A stretch of DNA of 39,639 nt, from NCBI GenBank assembly GCA_022360055.1, contig JAKSDO010000109.1, positions 1-39,639 of the forward strand, written 5' to 3'. Every line of letters starts with the position of its first letter. Position 1 is the stretch's first letter. The position numbers and the translations under genes were made by a program. Source of the DNA: Cytophagales bacterium (lineage in GTDB: Bacteria; Bacteroidota; Bacteroidia; Cytophagales; Cyclobacteriaceae). Below are positions 1-8,500 of this stretch, piece after piece. A model generated the notes under the pieces. The model was not told the DNA's origin, ran no database searches, and saw only the letters and a program-made list of their open reading frames with translations.

Positions 1-254
1 AGACTCGTCATGTGGCCTTTGGGAACATCTTTGCCCGGCATTCCGTCAGAAACCATGATCACCGCATCGCCAATTCGCAAACTGGCATGCATTACTTTTT
101 GTTTATAATCATCAGGAACATCCACCGGAGATCCTTCAAAAGGCATAACTTCCAGATTCCCGCCCAAGATCCCTTGGTAAAAATCAAGCGCCTCTTTGCA
201 GTTGCCGGAAAAGAATAAATAAGGATTTACAGAGCGCAGAGATTTGTGTGACAT
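1..254 (-). CDS. PhnB-like VOC (glyoxalase-fold) protein, C-terminus cut by window edge
   Basis: The minus strand reads from an ATG at 254 off the left edge without a stop, giving about 84 residues. The N-terminus has the pattern of PhnB/3-demethylubiquinone-9 methyltransferase-like VOC proteins: 'NPYLFFSGNCKEALDFY' (an early beta strand followed by the 'A..FY' helix), then 'GDAVIMVSDGMPG'. Such proteins are small cytoplasmic dimers of the glyoxalase/bleomycin-resistance fold; their substrates are usually unknown and the PhnB name does not imply a phosphonate role. It lies downstream of asnB on the same strand, 121 bp away, with two small hairpins between. Family assignment is good; function is not determinable. 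Confidence 0.85.
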   Translation of the reverse strand, partial: MSHKSLRSVNPYLFFSGNCKEALDFYQGILGGNLEVMPFEGSPVDVPDDYKQKVMHASLRIGDAVIMVSDGMPGKDVPKGHMTS

Positions 255-323
255 GGTATGTTTGTTTTTGATTACGCAATTTACAAAGTTTAATAATTAC
301 CAATACAAAACAATCTTTTAATG

Positions 324-370
324 TAAAATTATGATGCGGGATAAATACTCCCTGAGCACCCGGGGGGGCT
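324..370 (-). terminator. Possible weak terminator after asnB (two small hairpins)
   Basis: Just beyond the asnB stop there is a GC stem at 355-370 (AGC, bulged A, CCC pairing with GGG GCT) and next to it GGGA/TCCC around a 7-nt loop at 337-351. No T-run follows on the minus strand, so classical intrinsic termination is uncertain. This is the only candidate between asnB and the PhnB-like gene. Confidence 0.25.
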
Positions 371-375
371 TTATC

Positions 376-2043
376 TTAATAACTCTCCACATGAACATTC
401 TTGACCGCCCTGCCCGAGGGATCATTTGCGTTTTTCAAACTCTCATCCCATGCAAGCGCTTCAGGCGTACTGCAAGCGACGGACGGCACGGACGGCACAC
501 AGGAAGCAGCGGAATCGGATGGAAAATGTTCTTCGAAAATTATTCGGTAATAATACTCTTCCTTCGTCATCGGAGGATTAACCGGGAACCTGAATTTTGC
601 ATTCTCCAATTGATCGTCCGTAATTCGTTTGTTTGTCAATTCTTTCAATGTGTCGATCCAGCTATATCCGACACCGTCGGAAAACTGTTCTTTTTGCCTC
701 CATGCAACTTCTTTCGGAAGGTAATCCTCGAATGCTTTTCTGACCACCCACTTTTCAATTCTTCCATTCCGAATGAGCTTATCTTCGGGATTCAGCCGCA
801 TGGCCACATCGATAAATTCTTTGTCCAGGAAAGGAACCCTGCCTTCTACCCCCCAGGCAGCCAGCGATTTATTCGCTCGGAGGCAATCGTACATGTGCAG
901 CTTGCTCAGTTTTCGGTTTGTCTCCTCATGGAATGCCCGGGCATTCGGAGCTTTGTGGAAATACAGGTATCCTCCAAACAATTCATCGGCGCCCTCTCCG
1001 GAAAGCACCATTTTCACACCCATTGACTTGATCACTCTTGCCATTAAATACATAGGCGTCGAAGCGCGAATAGTCGTTACGTCGTAAGTCTCAAGATGGT
1101 ATATGACATCCCGGATTGCGTCCAATCCCTCCTGCACCGTAAAGTGAATTTCATGATGTACGGTGCCTATGTGATCAGCTACTTTTTTTGCGGCGGCCAG
1201 GTCCGGCGAACCGATCAGGCCGACTGCAAATGAGTGAAGCTGCGGCCACCAAGCGGCACTTTGGTCGTAATTTTCCACCCTCATGGCTGCATATTTTTTG
1301 GCTACGGCAGACACCACCGACGAATCCAGGCCGCCTGAGAGCAATACACCATAAGGAACATCGGACATCAGTTGTCTGTGGACAGCGGCCTCGAGCGCTT
1401 CCCTCAATTCCTCGATATTGGTTGGGTTATCTTTGACCGCTTCGAATTTTTCCCAGTCTCTTTTGTACCATTTTACCAGCTCGCCCGGCTGATCGCTTGT
1501 CATATAATGGCCGGGCATGAATTCCTGTATTTTATTGCAATAACCCTCCAGGGCTTTTAATTCGGAGGCAACATAAAAGTTGCCAAACTGATCCCATCCC
1601 ATATAGAGCGGAATAATGCCGATATGATCTCTCGCAATGATGTAAAAATCTTTTTCTTCGTCATACAAGGCAAATGCAAAAATACCATTAAGATCTTCAA
1701 TGAAACCAATCCCTTTTTTGCGGTAAAGCGCCAGAATTACCTCACAATCCGACTGGGTAAGAAATTCATAGGAACCATTTAAATCTTTTCGCAAATTCTG
1801 ATGATTGTAAATCTCACCATTTACGGCCAGTATATGCTTTTTATCCTTACTGTACAAAGGCTGCTTCCCGGACTGTACATCGACGATCGATAACCTTTCA
1901 TGGGCCAATATAGCTTTTTGACCGCAATAAATACCCGACCAGTCCGGCCCTCTGTGTCTAAGCCTTTTGGACATCTTCAATACTTGAGGTCTTAATTTTT
2001 GAGAGTCAACTTTCAGATCAAATACTCCTACAATTCCGCACAT
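376..2043 (-). CDS. asnB: Asparagine synthase B (glutamine-hydrolysing)
   Basis: The 555-residue protein makes asparagine from aspartate, ATP and glutamine in the cytoplasm. It begins MCGIVGVFDL, so after removal of Met the Cys2 nucleophile of the class II glutamine amidotransferase domain is exposed; 'RHRGPDWSG' (about 29-37) and 'NGEIYNH' (75-81) are further parts of that domain. The synthase domain carries the pyrophosphate loop SGGLDSS at 236-242 and 'SGEGADELFGGY' near 350. Length and motifs match E. coli AsnB (about 554 residues). The start is fixed by the obligatory Cys2. On the minus strand it follows the PHP phosphatase after a 313-bp gap, so it is probably transcribed from its own promoter. 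Confidence 0.97.
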   Translation of the reverse strand: MCGIVGVFDLKVDSQKLRPQVLKMSKRLRHRGPDWSGIYCGQKAILAHERLSIVDVQSGKQPLYSKDKKHILAVNGEIYNHQNLRKDLNGSYEFLTQSDCEVILALYRKKGIGFIEDLNGIFAFALYDEEKDFYIIARDHIGIIPLYMGWDQFGNFYVASELKALEGYCNKIQEFMPGHYMTSDQPGELVKWYKRDWEKFEAVKDNPTNIEELREALEAAVHRQLMSDVPYGVLLSGGLDSSVVSAVAKKYAAMRVENYDQSAAWWPQLHSFAVGLIGSPDLAAAKKVADHIGTVHHEIHFTVQEGLDAIRDVIYHLETYDVTTIRASTPMYLMARVIKSMGVKMVLSGEGADELFGGYLYFHKAPNARAFHEETNRKLSKLHMYDCLRANKSLAAWGVEGRVPFLDKEFIDVAMRLNPEDKLIRNGRIEKWVVRKAFEDYLPKEVAWRQKEQFSDGVGYSWIDTLKELTNKRITDDQLENAKFRFPVNPPMTKEEYYYRIIFEEHFPSDSAASCVPSVPSVACSTPEALAWDESLKNANDPSGRAVKNVHVESY

Positions 2044-2356
2044 TTTACTTTGGTCTTATTTATATTTTGAAAATCAAATTTATTAATTCAAATGCCTGCC
2101 GATTTAACTATGGATGATTTCATGCCGTTCTCATGAAAAGACTTTCCGACCTATTAAGGAAAGTTGTAAATTTCACTAATATTTATACCCTTTATTGAAA
2201 ATCGGGCATGAAAGTAATATTTTGATTTAAATTCTCTAAATAAATTTCAAAAAATAGTACGAATTTTTTAAAATAAATTTCAGAATTATGAAATTGGCAG
2301 ATTTTTTATCGAAAAATTATGGATTTAGTAAAAAAATATGCGGGCCTCTCCTTTTT
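2044..2356. other. AT-rich intergenic region, no gene seen
   Basis: This 313-bp stretch between the PHP gene and asnB is very A+T rich. Apart from the -7 candidate near asnB, I see no reading frame, RNA gene or strong palindrome. The A-run/T-run pair around 2331-2361 flanking 'gcgggcctctcc' could weakly terminate the PHP gene but has no convincing stem. Confidence 0.5.
2075..2082 (-). promoter_or_regulatory. Possible Bacteroidota -7 box upstream of asnB
   Basis: The minus strand reads TAAATTTG, an exact match to the Bacteroidota -7 consensus TAnnTTTG, 31 nt before the asnB ATG. I do not see a TTTG -33 element at the expected distance, so this is a candidate only. Confidence 0.3.
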
Positions 2357-3217
2357 TTATGGTCGCATCAGCCCGTTTTTATTAAATTTTAACAAATTCC
2401 ACTCGCCATCGATGAGCACGTTTAGCGCTCTGAAGCCAAGGTCGTAGATGAGTTCTGCCGTATCGGCAAAATGACTGGTAATTTCCCGGGGTGTATGTGC
2501 GTCTGAGTTGATATGAACGGGTATGCCCATATCTCGAATTTGCTTCAGCGCCCACAGGCCCGGATAGGGCTCTTTAACCAACTTCTTATACAAACCTCGG
2601 GTGTTGATCTCAATGGTTGCAGATGCCGATCGAATCTCTTCCAAGGTGGCGAGAATTTCACTGCGGTACCAATCGGCATCTTCGTCCCAAAGGCCACGAT
2701 TTTGCATCTTTATTTTATCGAGGTGTCCAACGATATCGGGGCGGGTTTCCCGTACCATTTGCCTGTTTAACCTGAAGAAATCAGCAACCAATTGTCGAAT
2801 ATCTCCGCAATATATATGCTCCAATCCATGAAGAAATCCGGTGTGTGTGCCATCTACTTCTCCCGGAGAACCGTTCTCGTAAAAACCGGTGAAGTGCACC
2901 GAACCGATCACGTAATCCAAATGCAGATTTTTAATCCATAAATCGCCCGGACTTATGATTCCGGGAATGTAGTCTATTTCCATACTTTTATAGATTTGAA
3001 TCCGGTCCCCGTATTTTTCCCGGGCATGGTCGATGTCCCGAAAATATTGATTCAGATCTTCCGTTTTCATACACCAGTGATTTTCAAACGAGACGGGACA
3101 ATGTCCTGAAAATCCAATGCTTTTTACGTGCTGATCGATGGCGGCGGTCACATGCTCTTCGACGGTATTTTTGCCATCGTCGTATTGGCTGTGATTATGA
3201 TAATTTGTCCAAAACAT
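2357..3217 (-). CDS. PHP-domain phosphatase, histidinol-phosphatase (HisK)-like
   Basis: This 286-residue cytoplasmic protein is of the PHP metal-dependent phosphoesterase superfamily. It opens with the metal-binding 'NYHNHSQYDDGKNTVEEH', the HxH...D signature of the family, and has 'GFSGHCPVSFE', 'EIDYIPG', 'VIGSVHF', 'DIVGHLDKIK' and 'VHINSDAHTPREI', which supply the other expected His/Asp/Glu metal ligands of HisK/HisJ-type histidinol phosphatases. The frame is open to a TTG at 3226, but the ATG at 3217 (MFWTNYHNHS) places the HxH correctly near the N-terminus, so I chose it. No his genes are nearby, so the true substrate may be another small phosphate ester. Confidence 0.85.
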   Translation of the reverse strand: MFWTNYHNHSQYDDGKNTVEEHVTAAIDQHVKSIGFSGHCPVSFENHWCMKTEDLNQYFRDIDHAREKYGDRIQIYKSMEIDYIPGIISPGDLWIKNLHLDYVIGSVHFTGFYENGSPGEVDGTHTGFLHGLEHIYCGDIRQLVADFFRLNRQMVRETRPDIVGHLDKIKMQNRGLWDEDADWYRSEILATLEEIRSASATIEINTRGLYKKLVKEPYPGLWALKQIRDMGIPVHINSDAHTPREITSHFADTAELIYDLGFRALNVLIDGEWNLLKFNKNGLMRP

Positions 3218-3327
3218 AGAGCTCAAAAATAAATATTGATTCCATTAAAAATTCAAATATCAATTATTTAATGTTTGTTTAATATTCAGGTAATTGGTTA
3301 ATCGGGGTTTTTTCCATATTTCGGCCA

Positions 3328-4416
3328 TTGCAAAAATATTTAAGTTTGGGGAAAGCCAAAATCAAATTGATTTATACACAGTTGGACGAACTATTCGATT
3401 CATCCGACAAACTTGACTGTACCGGGGATAATAAATTTGTCATTTTCAGCGACCTGCACATGGGGGATGGAAGCGCCAAGGATGATTTCAGGCAGAATTC
3501 CGAACTTTTCAAAACGGCGATCGAAGGGTATTACTTTAAAAAAAAATATCATTTGATTCTCAACGGTGACGTGGAGGAACTGCAACGGTTCTCTTTAAAA
3601 AAGATATTTAAAAAATGGGAGGATGTTTATTCGATCTTTGATCGTTTCCACGAAGACCTCAGATTGTACAAACTCATCGGAAATCATGACCTGGCGTTGT
3701 GTTTGCCAAAATGGCCCTCGAAATATAAGATTCATCACGGCATCACACTCAATACAAAAGCCGGGGATATATTGATTTTTCATGGGCACCAGGCGTCTAT
3801 GGCCTACAAGAGACTAAACAAGCTGGTTGGTTATACCCTGAGATATCTGGCAAACCCCTTGAGAATAAGAAACTATTCTGTCGCACACGACAGCAGGAAA
3901 CAGTATGCCATCGAAAGGCGGGTCTACCATCACAGCAGTTTCCGAAAGCGCGTGTCCATTATTGGGCATACGCACCGCCCTCTTTTTGAATCACTTACAA
4001 AAGCGGAACGGCTAAAATACAAAATTGAACAATTGTGCCGGAAATATGCCAGATCACAGAGTGACCTGAAAAAGAAACCTATTAAAAAACTCATTAAAAG
4101 TCATAAAAAGGAATTGCAGAAAATATTCTCGAAAGGTAAAAGAAAGTCTATTGACAGCAACCTTTACCATTCAATTTTTCATATTCCCTGTTTATTTAAT
4201 TCGGGATGTGTCATCGGCAAGCGAGGCATGACATGTCTTGAAATTGATAAAAATGAAATTGCACTTGTGCATTGGTTTGATAAGAAAATCAGCCGGAAAT
4301 ACCTCGACAAGAAAGGATATGAGCCGGAACAATTTGAGGATACCGATTATTTCCGAATGGTGCTCAATATTGAAAACCTGAAATACATCTTTTCACGGAT
4401 CAATTTGCTGAGTTGA
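3328..4416 (+). CDS. Calcineurin-like metallophosphoesterase
   Basis: This 362-residue protein has all metal-binding blocks of the calcineurin-like phosphoesterase superfamily in order: 'FSDLHMGDG' (D-x-H), 'LNGDVEEL' (GD), 'IGNHDLAL' (GNHD), 'IFHGHQ' and 'IIGHTHRPL' (GHxH). It resembles the branch containing LpxH-like and uncharacterised phosphohydrolases; the substrate cannot be told. No ATG precedes the first motif, so translation probably begins at a TTG: 3328 (used here) or 3346. An in-frame stop at 3280 bounds the frame. The C-terminal third, rich in Lys and Arg (about residues 230-270), is unlike the core and may be a binding extension. It is divergent from the PHP gene. Confidence 0.85.
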   Translation: MQKYLSLGKAKIKLIYTQLDELFDSSDKLDCTGDNKFVIFSDLHMGDGSAKDDFRQNSELFKTAIEGYYFKKKYHLILNGDVEELQRFSLKKIFKKWEDVYSIFDRFHEDLRLYKLIGNHDLALCLPKWPSKYKIHHGITLNTKAGDILIFHGHQASMAYKRLNKLVGYTLRYLANPLRIRNYSVAHDSRKQYAIERRVYHHSSFRKRVSIIGHTHRPLFESLTKAERLKYKIEQLCRKYARSQSDLKKKPIKKLIKSHKKELQKIFSKGKRKSIDSNLYHSIFHIPCLFNSGCVIGKRGMTCLEIDKNEIALVHWFDKKISRKYLDKKGYEPEQFEDTDYFRMVLNIENLKYIFSRINLLS

Positions 4417-4486
4417 TTCCTAATTCAAGAAAATTTTGTAATTTCATCTCGGATAAAAACCGATCATTTTTACAATATAAGCTATT

Positions 4487-5875
4487 ATGAGAATACTGAT
4501 TTTTTTACATGCCATCCCCTTCGTTTTATTTTCGATTTCATGTTCCACTTCAAAGAAAGATCCTGTGGAAGGCGATAGCCCCGCACCGGCTTTTCAGTTG
4601 ATGACTCTGGATCCAGGGCATTTTCATGCTGCGCTGGTACAAAAGATGCAACTTGAAGGTGTTGATCCGACCGTATATGTCTACGCCCCCGAAGGATCCG
4701 ATGTACAGGATCACCTAAACAGGATAAAAGGTTTTAATACAAGAGCCGAAAATCCCACAAGTTGGGTAGAGGAGGTTTATACGGGGCCGGACTTTTTTGA
4801 GAAGATGATCCGGGATAAACCGGGCAATATCATGGTTGTTTCCGGGAATAATGCAAAAAAGACAGAATACATCAAAAAGGCCGTGGAAGCGGGTATTAAT
4901 GTATTGGCCGATAAGCCGATGGTGATCTCGGGTGACGATTTTGAAATGCTTAAAGAGGCATTTGAATTGGCTGAGAAAAACAAGGTCTTACTGTATGATA
5001 TTATGACCGAGCGCTATGAGATCACTACGATGATTCAGAAAGAATTGTCGCAAATCCCGGAAGTGTTTGGCGAATTGGAAAAAGGATCTTTGGAAAACCC
5101 TGCGGTTACGAAAGAAAGCGTGCACCACTTCTTTAAATATGTCTCCGGCAATCCGATAAAGCGGCCTGCATGGTTTTTTGACGTGACGCAGCAGGGAGAA
5201 GGGGTTGTCGATGTCAATACCCACCTTGTGGATTTAATCCAATGGGAGTGTTTCCCGGAGCAAATCATTGATTATAAAAAAGACATCGAAGTGCTTTCTG
5301 CCAAAAGGTGGGCAACGGACTTAACACCTTCCATGTTCAACAGGGTAACCCATTTGGACGCCTATCCGGATTATCTGAAGAAAGACATCATTAAGGATTC
5401 CGTGTTGAGCGTCTATTCCAACGGAGAGATCAACTATACGCTGAAGGGTGTGCATGCGAAAGCGTCGGTTATATGGAATTATGAAGCTCCTGAAGGAGCC
5501 AAAGATACCCACTATTCCATCATGCGAGGCACGAAAGCGAACCTGATAATTAATCAGGGGGCCAAAGAAGATTACCAGGCGACTTTGTATGTCGAAAAGA
5601 CGGGTAACGGTTCCGATGAAGAATTCATGAATCATCTTAAAGCGGCCATCGATAAATTGCAATCGACATATCCGGGGCTGAAGGTTGTTCGAAGTGGAAA
5701 TGATATTACCATAAGTATTCCGGACAAATACAAAGTCGGCCATGAAGCACATTTCACCCAGGTGACCGAGAAATATCTGGAATACCTCAAAGCAGGTAAA
5801 CTCCCGGATTGGGAAGTCCCGAATATGATCGCCAAGTATTATACGACGACCAGAGGGTATGAGATGAGCAGGTGA
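4487..5875 (+). CDS. Exported lipoprotein of the Gfo/Idh/MocA oxidoreductase family
   Basis: This 462-residue protein has a lipoprotein signal peptide with lipobox SISC (Cys19), so it should be anchored in a membrane outside the cytoplasm. The rest is Gfo/Idh/MocA-like: 'MVVSGNNAKKTEYIKKAVEAG' then 'NVLADKPM', the last being the EKP-like motif of the Rossmann domain, followed by a substrate domain containing 'GVVDVNTHLVDLIQWE'. Lipid-anchored or periplasmic members are common in Bacteroidota and often associated with sugar derivatives. A Rossmann enzyme outside the cytoplasm needs either tightly carried NAD(P) or has lost redox function. It stands alone on the plus strand, 70 bp after the phosphoesterase. 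Confidence 0.85.
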   Translation: MRILIFLHAIPFVLFSISCSTSKKDPVEGDSPAPAFQLMTLDPGHFHAALVQKMQLEGVDPTVYVYAPEGSDVQDHLNRIKGFNTRAENPTSWVEEVYTGPDFFEKMIRDKPGNIMVVSGNNAKKTEYIKKAVEAGINVLADKPMVISGDDFEMLKEAFELAEKNKVLLYDIMTERYEITTMIQKELSQIPEVFGELEKGSLENPAVTKESVHHFFKYVSGNPIKRPAWFFDVTQQGEGVVDVNTHLVDLIQWECFPEQIIDYKKDIEVLSAKRWATDLTPSMFNRVTHLDAYPDYLKKDIIKDSVLSVYSNGEINYTLKGVHAKASVIWNYEAPEGAKDTHYSIMRGTKANLIINQGAKEDYQATLYVEKTGNGSDEEFMNHLKAAIDKLQSTYPGLKVVRSGNDITISIPDKYKVGHEAHFTQVTEKYLEYLKAGKLPDWEVPNMIAKYYTTTRGYEMSR

Positions 5876-6240
5876 TTTTTCCCATTTTCAATGGCATCAA
5901 CCTAGCAGGTAAGCCATGAAGCCGATATCTGGTCGAACCGGTGGATTTCATGTAATCAAATTGCAAAACAACCGAACAGACACAAAATGTATCGAGCTTA
6001 ACCAATGGTTACGATGTCGGAGCGGCGCTCCTAAATTCCGTTTCGGAAACTTTGTATGGAAGGTTTTTATGACGGGCAAACGATAAAAGTAAATTTGTTA
6101 TGAATCCTCGGCCGGGTGCCGGGCGGCCGAACCTCGTTTGTGATGAGTGCCCACTTATGTGAACGCTTATATCGGTTGAAACCGGGGGCACTGGTCCCGG
6201 GGAGCCTAGCCTGGGGCAATCGGAATGAATTGCCAAGAGT
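5876..6240. other. Gene-free, GC-rich palindromic intergenic region
   Basis: No convincing reading frame exists here. The first 120 bp are ordinary, with one small hairpin (CCATT-TTC-AATGG, 5882-5894) just after the lipoprotein gene. From about 6010 the sequence is markedly more GC-rich and full of inverted repeats: GGAGCG-G-CGCTCC (6019-6031), TTCCG-TTT-CGGAA (6036-6048), and a long-range AGTGCCC/GGGCACT pair around 6147-6193 that encloses a GGTT/AACC stem. It lies between two convergent genes. It may be a remnant repeat (REP-like), a bidirectional terminator, or a structured RNA; I cannot decide. Confidence 0.5.
6019..6048. repeat. Adjacent palindromes (REP-like)
   Basis: Two perfect hairpins lie 4 nt apart: a 13-nt palindrome with a single-base centre (GGAGCGGCGCTCC, 6019-6031) and a 5-bp stem with TTT loop (6036-6048). 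The paired arrangement resembles REP-type intergenic palindromes, but I found no second copy in this window and no RAYT transposase, so the class is not proven. Confidence 0.45.
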
Positions 6241-6858
6241 TTACGGGCAAAGATCATTTTCCTTTAAAAATTGCAATACGGGCTTTAAGACGCCGGAATA
6301 TTCGGTTTTTGGGAGATGATCGATCTCCCGATAAACGGGAAGTCTCATCTCGTATTCGTTTCCGGTTCTGGTAAATTGAGCGTCGAGCTCGATAAACCGA
6401 TTTATTAATTTCGCATTGTCGGAAAGTATAAGTCCTGTAAACACCTCAATTCCCAGTTTCCCAGCCAAATAGTACATGATCCCCAGCAAAATAGTCCCGA
6501 CACCTTTGTTCTGATATTCGTCGATTACGGTTAAGCCCAGCTCAGCTTCATTGGGATTTGTGGCCGATCTTTTAAATCTGCCCACACCGACACCAAATGT
6601 TTCTTCCCCTGCAAAATCAAATGCTGCCCATGCTATATGATCTCTTTTATCCGTATCCAACAATTCGTCCACCTGTTTGTCGGTCAGCTCCTTCAGAAAT
6701 CCAAAAAAACGGTTATATATCGATTTGCTGGAAAGTTTCTTAAATCCGGCCAGATATTTCTCTTTGTCATTTTTATCGATAGTTTTGAAACACAGGTATA
6801 TATTACCTTTAATGGGATAAAAGAAAGAATTTCCTGCGAATACTTTGTAATCAAGCAT
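6241..6858 (-). CDS. GNAT-family N-acetyltransferase
   Basis: This 205-residue protein has the GNAT fold: an acceptor-side N-terminal half ('LSSKSIYNRFFGFL', typical of the PatZ-type and related acyltransferases), the strand 'GVGVGRFKR', 'EAELGLTVIDEYQNKGVGTILL', which is the acetyl-CoA pyrophosphate loop (here Q-N-K-G-V-G for Q/RxxGxG/A), and a C-terminal strand region. It transfers an acetyl group from acetyl-CoA to an unknown amine or protein lysine. It is 16 bp downstream of the amidase gene on the same strand, so the two are probably co-transcribed; the context gives no substrate. Confidence 0.85.
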   Translation of the reverse strand: MLDYKVFAGNSFFYPIKGNIYLCFKTIDKNDKEKYLAGFKKLSSKSIYNRFFGFLKELTDKQVDELLDTDKRDHIAWAAFDFAGEETFGVGVGRFKRSATNPNEAELGLTVIDEYQNKGVGTILLGIMYYLAGKLGIEVFTGLILSDNAKLINRFIELDAQFTRTGNEYEMRLPVYREIDHLPKTEYSGVLKPVLQFLKENDLCP

Positions 6859-6874
6859 AGCTGGCTTAAAGGTG

Positions 6875-8500
6875 TTAATTGTCTAATTGATGGTTAAAAG
6901 TAGGAATAAATTCCGGAGGTTTCCTATGTTTTGTCGCCTGTTCATAAGCATAAGCGATACTTATTAATTTCGGTTCGCTGAATGCTTCGGCGAAAAAAGA
7001 AATTCCCACAGGCAAACCGTGAACAAATCCCATGGGCACGGTGATATTGGGATAACCCGATCGTGCGGCAGGAGAGGAACTGCCGCCCACATAATGATCT
7101 CCATTGATAACATCTATCGGCCAGGCCGGGGTTCCGGTCGGTGCGATGATTGCATCTATATCATATTTATCCAACACCCGGTCAATTCCTTCACGACCGT
7201 TGGACCTTAAAACATTTTTCAGGGCTTTTTTGTATCTGCCGGAATTGAGGTTGCCCTTTTTCTGGGCTTCGATCAATATTTCCTGACCAAAGAAGGGCAT
7301 CTCGGCACTTGAGTGATCTTTGTTGAATTTTATCAATTCTTGCAGGGATCGAACCTTAATCGGGGCGGCGCAATCTTCGAAATATTTGTTTAAGTCATGT
7401 TTAAACTCATATAACAAAACCTCATAGGCATTGTCCGAGCTTGTCCCGTTTAATTCTTCCCGGTCCAATTCGACGATGATCGCGCCCAGGTCTTGCAGGT
7501 CTTTTACGGCCTGTGTGACCAGCAGATCAACTTCGCTGTGAAAACCGGAGAATTGTCTGGCGACGCCAAGTCTTTTTCCTGACAGGGCCTCTTTGTTTAG
7601 AAACCGGGTGTAATCGGCGTAAAATTTACTTTCACTTCTTTTTGTATAAGGGTCTTTCGGATCAATGCCGGTCAGGGCCCCAAGGATGATGGCAGCATCC
7701 TCAACCGTTCGGCTCATAGGTCCTGACGTATCGTGACTGTGGGCGATCGGTACAATTCCCGCCCTGCTCACCAAGCCGACTGTTGGTTTAAGTCCGACGA
7801 TGCCGTTTGCCGAAGCAGGACATACAATTGATCCGTTGGTTTCGGTTCCGATAGCGGCAAGGCACAAATTTGCCGACACGGCCACGCCCGACCCGGAACT
7901 CGAACCGCATGGATTCCTGTCGGTAATATAGGGATTCCTTGTTTGACCTCCTCTGCCGCTCCAGCCGCTGCTCGATCTGACCGATCTGAAATTGGCCCAC
8001 TCGCTTAAGTTTGTCTTTGCAATTATTAATGCTCCGGCATCCTCGAGCTTTTGAGCGACCCATGCGTTTTTTACAGCTAAATTTCCCTCCAGGGCCAATG
8101 AGCCTGCTGTAGTCATCATATTTCCGGCCGTATCGATGTTGTCCTTCAGCATGATCGGTATCCCGTGCAACGGACCTTTTAACTTTCCTTCTTTTCTTAG
8201 ATCATCCAATTTTGCGGCAACACGCCGTACATCCGGATTTATTTCGATTACTGCATTTAACGAAGGGCCATTCTTATCAATCTCCCGGATGCGGTTCAGG
8301 TAAAGTCGCGCAACTTCCCTGCAGGACAAGCTCCCGTTTTTGTAAGCACCCAGAACATCCGAAATCGTTCTTTCATTTAAGACAAAGTCAATATAGTTCT
8401 CTGCGCTTACTTTTTTCTGAGGGGCATCGGATCGACATGCATGTACACTTAAAATAGCACCGGAAGCAATGCCGTTTTTAAGAAAGGACCTTCTTTTCAT
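6875..8500 (-). CDS. Exported amidase of the amidase-signature family
   Basis: This 541-residue protein begins MKRRSFLKNG, a twin-arginine-like motif, and has a lipobox-like VHAC with Cys22, suggesting Tat export and possible lipidation. The amidase-signature catalytic triad is recognisable: Lys in 'HGIPIMLKDNIDTAG', the cis-Ser in 'NPCGSSSGSGVAVSA' and the nucleophile Ser in 'IGTETNGSIVCPAS'. It hydrolyses an amide bond; exported relatives include peptide amidases and enzymes acting on C-terminal amides. Its ATG lies directly after an 89-bp repeated leader (8501-8589), which itself holds a 27-codon reading frame. The GNAT gene follows 16 bp downstream. Confidence 0.9.
   Translation of the reverse strand: MKRRSFLKNGIASGAILSVHACRSDAPQKKVSAENYIDFVLNERTISDVLGAYKNGSLSCREVARLYLNRIREIDKNGPSLNAVIEINPDVRRVAAKLDDLRKEGKLKGPLHGIPIMLKDNIDTAGNMMTTAGSLALEGNLAVKNAWVAQKLEDAGALIIAKTNLSEWANFRSVRSSSGWSGRGGQTRNPYITDRNPCGSSSGSGVAVSANLCLAAIGTETNGSIVCPASANGIVGLKPTVGLVSRAGIVPIAHSHDTSGPMSRTVEDAAIILGALTGIDPKDPYTKRSESKFYADYTRFLNKEALSGKRLGVARQFSGFHSEVDLLVTQAVKDLQDLGAIIVELDREELNGTSSDNAYEVLLYEFKHDLNKYFEDCAAPIKVRSLQELIKFNKDHSSAEMPFFGQEILIEAQKKGNLNSGRYKKALKNVLRSNGREGIDRVLDKYDIDAIIAPTGTPAWPIDVINGDHYVGGSSSPAARSGYPNITVPMGFVHGLPVGISFFAEAFSEPKLISIAYAYEQATKHRKPPEFIPTFNHQLDN

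Noticed and set aside
331-1026. A 231-codon plus-strand frame opposite asnB
   Set aside because: It is antisense to the well-supported asnB gene and its translation has no recognisable domain.
5880-6000. A further leader-element copy on the minus strand near 5950
   Set aside because: ATGAAA and CCGGT are present, but the spacing and the remaining conserved blocks do not match.
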